From JANYCO01 sp031416415 (lineage in GTDB: Bacteria; Bacteroidota; Bacteroidia; Cytophagales; Cytophagaceae), in contig JANOTP010000266.1 of the NCBI GenBank assembly GCA_031416415.1, positions 1 through 16,207 of the forward strand: a stretch of 16,207 nucleotides of DNA. The letters are read 5' to 3'. The notes beneath the pieces are model-generated. The model searched no databases and was not told the DNA's origin. It saw only the letters and a list, made by a program, of their open reading frames with translations. This document shows positions 13,979 to 16,207 of the stretch, in pieces (the stretch's first letter is position 1; every line of letters starts with the position of its first letter). Made by a program: the position numbers and the translations under genes.

Positions 13979-15415
13979 TTATCTACTAGGATTGCGCCCT
14001 CTAGGAGCATCGCCCTCTAGGAGAACACTATCGGAATGTAGGAACTTTACAGCCTCTGCAGAACCTTTCACTTTAGAGGCACTGCGTTCTAACATTTCAG
14101 ATTCAAACGCTGTTAACACATTTTGTCTTACTCCCACTTCTCTCCATTTGGACAGCGGTTTACAACCTTTTGCAATCCCTCTAGCCAGCGCCAATGCATC
14201 AAGAATTGCTTGATTTGCACCCTGTCCTTTAAATGGACTCATAGGGTGCGCGGCATCTCCTATTAGCGTCACTTTCCCCCAATTTCCCATCAATTCAGAG
14301 GTAAGCAGTTCTCGGTCGTAAACGGGATAGCCTGAAATTTGATCTTCCTTGGTGGCAGCTAAAATTTGGGGAATGGGATTGTGCCATGGTGTTCTGCGAC
14401 ACGCCTCTTCTTTGAGTGCTTCAGCGCCTTTTGCACTCAACGCCATCGATTCACTTTCTAGCATTGGGAAGCTTAGTTGCCACATCACCGAGTCTGACGT
14501 ATAGGGCATAACATAAATCCGCTCGTTGCCATTGGCCGTTTGAAATACTGTGGCGGAGTCGAGCAATGAGCTTTCAATAGTTTCAATTGCTTTTAAAGGA
14601 CAAATACCCAATATCACCATACAACCCAAGTAACGTAAAGGACTACTATCTTCACCCATTTGCAACTTCCGCACCGCACTTCGAATGCCATCAGCTCCCA
14701 CTATTAGGTCTGCCTTAGCGCTCTTCAACTCCCCGTCTACTAAAAAGGTAAGTTCAGCAGCCTCATTCCCTTCACCCTCCTTGAAATCTACTAATTGATA
14801 TCCCCACTGCACGGCATCAAGTCCTCCGAGTTGCTCAAGCTGAGCTAGGCGCAAAGACTGCCTTGCTACATGTATGTTTGTCCGCTTAGGTGGCGATTTC
14901 GGATTTAAATGGAGATGTTTTCTCATGCCCCATTCGCCAATCATTTTTCCTTCTGGTGTATGAACCACATGTCTTGTTGAATGGACACCTTCTTTTAAGG
15001 AAAAAATCCCCAAGCCCTCTATCGCTTTACTAGCTTGTTGCAACGTTAAGCCATAGCCCTGCGATCGAGCATCAAAGCTCCGATCACGCTCATATAGGGT
15101 AAAAGGAATGCTTCGGTGCAAACAAGCTACCGCTAGTGCCACCCCTCCAATACCTGCTCCAATGATAGCAACATGCGGGTAGTGTTCCTTATCCGCTATG
15201 GGAGGTCCAGCCGAAGGAAGCAATCCAGAGCCATTACATTTTTCGCATGAATATAGATGTCGATTAGGACGCATGGAAGCCAACTTTTCGCCCTTTGTTT
15301 TTTCAAATTGTTCAACTTCTTTCTGAAACTCGAGTCGCACTTTTTTTTTGAACCTCCTCTTTATTTTACCAAGTCCATAACATTCCTGACAAACAGTCCA
15401 GCTGGTCTTTTCCAT
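13979..15415 (-). CDS. FAD-dependent monooxygenase with N-terminal Cys-pair module
   Basis: Encodes 478 residues. A flavin hydroxylase-type fold is clear: dinucleotide motif 'IIGAGIGGVALAVACLHR' (84-101) ending in the Glu of 'LYERD', 'LIVGADGIRSAVRK' (DG motif, 237-250) and 'VTLIGDAAHPMSPFKGQGAN' (GD motif, 382-401). Such enzymes hydroxylate small aromatic or polyketide-like substrates with NAD(P)H and O2; the substrate here is unknown. Before the FAD part is a module of about 75 residues with two pairs, Cys9-x2-Cys12-(YGLG) and Cys57-x2-Cys60-(NGSG), like DnaJ CxxCxGxG zinc ribbons. G+C is higher than around it (two sampled 60-base lines: 47% and 52%, against 27-37% in neighbours). A strong aaggag precedes the ATG by 4 bases, unusual for Bacteroidota. 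Both point to acquisition by transfer. Confidence 0.85.
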   Translation of the reverse strand: MEKTSWTVCQECYGLGKIKRRFKKKVRLEFQKEVEQFEKTKGEKLASMRPNRHLYSCEKCNGSGLLPSAGPPIADKEHYPHVAIIGAGIGGVALAVACLHRSIPFTLYERDRSFDARSQGYGLTLQQASKAIEGLGIFSLKEGVHSTRHVVHTPEGKMIGEWGMRKHLHLNPKSPPKRTNIHVARQSLRLAQLEQLGGLDAVQWGYQLVDFKEGEGNEAAELTFLVDGELKSAKADLIVGADGIRSAVRKLQMGEDSSPLRYLGCMVILGICPLKAIETIESSLLDSATVFQTANGNERIYVMPYTSDSVMWQLSFPMLESESMALSAKGAEALKEEACRRTPWHNPIPQILAATKEDQISGYPVYDRELLTSELMGNWGKVTLIGDAAHPMSPFKGQGANQAILDALALARGIAKGCKPLSKWREVGVRQNVLTAFESEMLERSASKVKGSAEAVKFLHSDSVLLEGDAPRGRNPSR

Positions 15416-15441
15416 TTTCTCCTTTTTTACTTCCTCCTTAG
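15416..15441 (-). promoter_or_regulatory. Two Shine-Dalgarno-like sites before the monooxygenase
   Basis: On the minus strand the gap reads aaggagg, then a spacer, then aaggag four bases before the ATG. Clear Shine-Dalgarno sites are rare in Bacteroidota genes and absent from the other starts I checked here. Confidence 0.6.
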
Positions 15442-15726
15442 TTAACTTTTATTTTTTGAAAGTTCTCTAAAATTATGATTCTGAATTTCCGTTTCATTTC
15501 CCTCCCTTTTGTCTATGATTATTTTATGCCCATGCACTTTTTCAATAAGCTGAATTCCATCAATGTGCATTTGGTGTTTTAGAACTAAATTGTCTAATTT
15601 GACTTTATCACGTACATCCTCAAAACTTGTTCCTATGAAGAATAAATTTACATGTGACTCGTAGACCCCTTTGCTCAATTCAGGGTCGTAATAACCCAAG
15701 TGTACTAGAAATAATTTTTGTTCCAT
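15442..15726 (-). CDS. DUF1543-like protein
   Basis: Encodes 94 residues from the ATG at 15726. A longer frame begins with GTG at 15780, but the family start 'MEQKLFLVHLGYYDP' begins at the ATG. 'FLVHLG', 'ESHVNLFFIGTSFEDVRDKV' and 'HIDGIQLIEKVHGHKIII' follow the DUF1543 layout (M-LG, H-, ED, HID and a V-GY/H end), a small cytoplasmic domain with no known reaction. The C-terminus is hydrophilic. It is the first gene of a probable two-gene unit with the monooxygenase: the stop-to-start gap is 26 bp and contains two Shine-Dalgarno-like sites. G+C is about that of the genome rather than of its partner gene, so the pair may not share one origin. Confidence 0.7.
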   Translation of the reverse strand: MEQKLFLVHLGYYDPELSKGVYESHVNLFFIGTSFEDVRDKVKLDNLVLKHQMHIDGIQLIEKVHGHKIIIDKREGNETEIQNHNFRELSKNKS

Positions 15727-15792
15727 ATTCAGTTCAGTTTTTAGAGGTTTATTTATAGATTCCGCCTTTGTTGTGTCCACACAACGGTTACA

Positions 15793-15811
15793 AATAGTTG
15801 CAGCTCGCGTC
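15793..15811. repeat. Half copy of palindromic repeat family A
   Basis: Bases caaatagttgcagctcgcgt match one half of the family A unit at about 7886-7906 (caaatagttgcaactcgcgt; one difference). The second half of the hairpin (cgcgagctgc) is missing, and instead a long palindrome starts at 15811. Confidence 0.55.
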
Positions 15812-15917
15812 CCCCGTTGTCCTTAACTTATCTAAACAGCGGTATAATCGTTTGCCGTAAGCTTCGTTTGCGGCAAACGATTATGCTATTGTTTAGACAA
15901 GGTAAGGATAACTGGGG
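15811..15917. repeat. Long imperfect palindrome of about 107 bp
   Basis: Left arm 15811-15862 and right arm 15866-15917 are reverse complements with a few mismatches and G-T pairs. The inner part is ataatcgtttgccg against cggcaaacgattat, then taagc/gtttg around the loop ttc; the outer part is gttgtccttaacttatctaa against its near mirror ending ggataactgggg. It may be a MITE or REPIN-like sequence, or an RNA hairpin ending the 15934-16164 transcript. No T-run follows, so a plain terminator is less likely. Confidence 0.75.
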
Positions 15918-15933
15918 TAACCTCCTACGTTCA

Positions 15934-16164
15934 TTATTCGTTTTGATTTTGTTGTTTTTTATCTTTTCTAAAGTGAAGGTAAATAACGACAATGATTGTT
16001 GCTATCATAGTGAAAAAGCCTGCAATTATAGCATTAATAATATCACCAGATAAGTCTGTTGGAGTAGTCAAAGCAGCATGCACAAACATTCCAGCGAATC
16101 CTCCCAATAGTCCGCCGAAAATTACCTTGAAGACTACTCCGTGCTGTGTCCCCAGACACAGCAC
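15934..16164 (-). CDS. Small membrane protein; 5' end inside a repeat
   Basis: Encodes 76 residues if read from the GTG at 16164. Two hydrophobic segments are visible, 'VIFGGLLGGFAGMFVHAAL' (about 13-31) and 'IINAIIAGFFTMIATIIVVIY' minus its last residue (about 42-61), with a Lys/Gln-rich cytoplasmic end ('RKDKKQQNQNE'). The family is not recognised. The first 8 codons ('MLCLGTQH') are encoded by the family B hairpin (16141-16164), and a TGA stops the frame just upstream (16168-16170). No ATG is available before residue 25. Either the repeat supplies a new start, or it has cut off the true beginning and the gene is damaged. Confidence 0.5.
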   Translation of the reverse strand: MLCLGTQHGVVFKVIFGGLLGGFAGMFVHAALTTPTDLSGDIINAIIAGFFTMIATIIVVIYLHFRKDKKQQNQNE

Positions 16165-16179
16165 CTGTCACTATGCAAC
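16141..16179. repeat. Short palindromic repeat, family B, copy 2
   Basis: A perfect 10-bp stem gtgctgtgtc/gacacagcac (16141-16150 with 16155-16164) with the tail ctgtcactatgcaac. It is the inverted partner of 7928-7966 (34 of 39 positions identical by my count, stem changes compensated). It overlaps the first codons of the 15934-16164 frame. Confidence 0.75.
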
Positions 16180-16207
16180 ACTACCTTCAAAACCTATCCA
16201 GATAATG

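Noticed and set aside
13996..14023. Tandem cgccctctaggag inside the monooxygenase C-terminus
   Set aside because: Two short in-frame copies at the non-conserved tail; a minor local duplication without clear meaning.
13974..14213. Plus-strand frame opposite the monooxygenase end
   Set aside because: Pure antisense shadow of a well-supported gene.
15727..15780. GTG start giving an 18-residue longer DUF1543 protein
   Set aside because: The conserved domain begins at the ATG at 15726 and the extra residues look non-conserved.
15817..16053. Plus-strand open frame through the long palindrome
   Set aside because: Runs through the hairpin and antisense to the small membrane protein; no coding signal.

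Overview
The window looks like a chromosomal stretch of a low-G+C member of the Bacteroidota, possibly a Cytophagales-like lineage. The reasons are AT-rich DNA, a TonB-dependent receptor, a cytoplasmic GAF/PAS sensor of a type common in that group, a 7TM-DISM sensor, a DbpA-like helicase with a DEFD box, at least one TAnnTTTG-type promoter box, and mostly absent Shine-Dalgarno sequences. No rRNA, tRNA or CRISPR array was seen.

Layout. Positions 1-2318 (+) carry the 3' end of mtaB, a GAF/PAS protein with no output domain, and a small lipoprotein. Positions 2399-7519 (-) carry a decayed or atypical short ORF, a TonB-dependent receptor, a strong terminator hairpin, an RsmH-type 16S rRNA methyltransferase with an unusual N-terminal extension, and a YeiB/DUF418 membrane protein. 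Positions 7520-9968 hold a DEAD-box helicase flanked by repeat-rich non-coding DNA. Positions 9969-13774 carry an unrecognised acidic protein (+), a 7TM-DISM histidine-kinase-like protein with a degenerate ATPase domain (-), a secreted Lys/Gly-tailed protein (+) and a secreted TIMP/NTR-like protein (-). Positions 13979-16164 (-) carry a two-gene unit (DUF1543-like protein, then an FAD monooxygenase with an N-terminal Cys-pair module and clearly higher G+C) and a tiny membrane protein whose reading frame begins inside a repeat.

The most interesting layer is non-coding. At least four families of short hairpin-forming repeats (called A to D here) sit between the genes. Two places, 7563-7921 and 9519-9889, share one architecture: an inverted pair of about 55-67 bp hairpin repeats enclosing the broken 3' end of a REP-associated tyrosine transposase (RAYT, Y1_Tnp) gene on the minus strand. 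The two copies use different repeat families and different transposase remnants, so they look like two independently decayed REP/RAYT elements of similar size (about 360-370 bp). Solo copies of the repeats occur elsewhere: before rsmH, between the divergent kinase and secreted-protein genes, and at the start of the last ORF. A separate near-complete palindrome of about 107 bp lies at 15811-15917, directly beside a half copy of repeat A.

Most genes look like stand-alone transcription units. The only tight same-strand pair is DUF1543 to monooxygenase (26 bp gap). I see no evidence for one coherent multi-gene defence or biosynthetic system. The REP/RAYT landscape and the divergent monooxygenase and RsmH are the features most worth follow-up.
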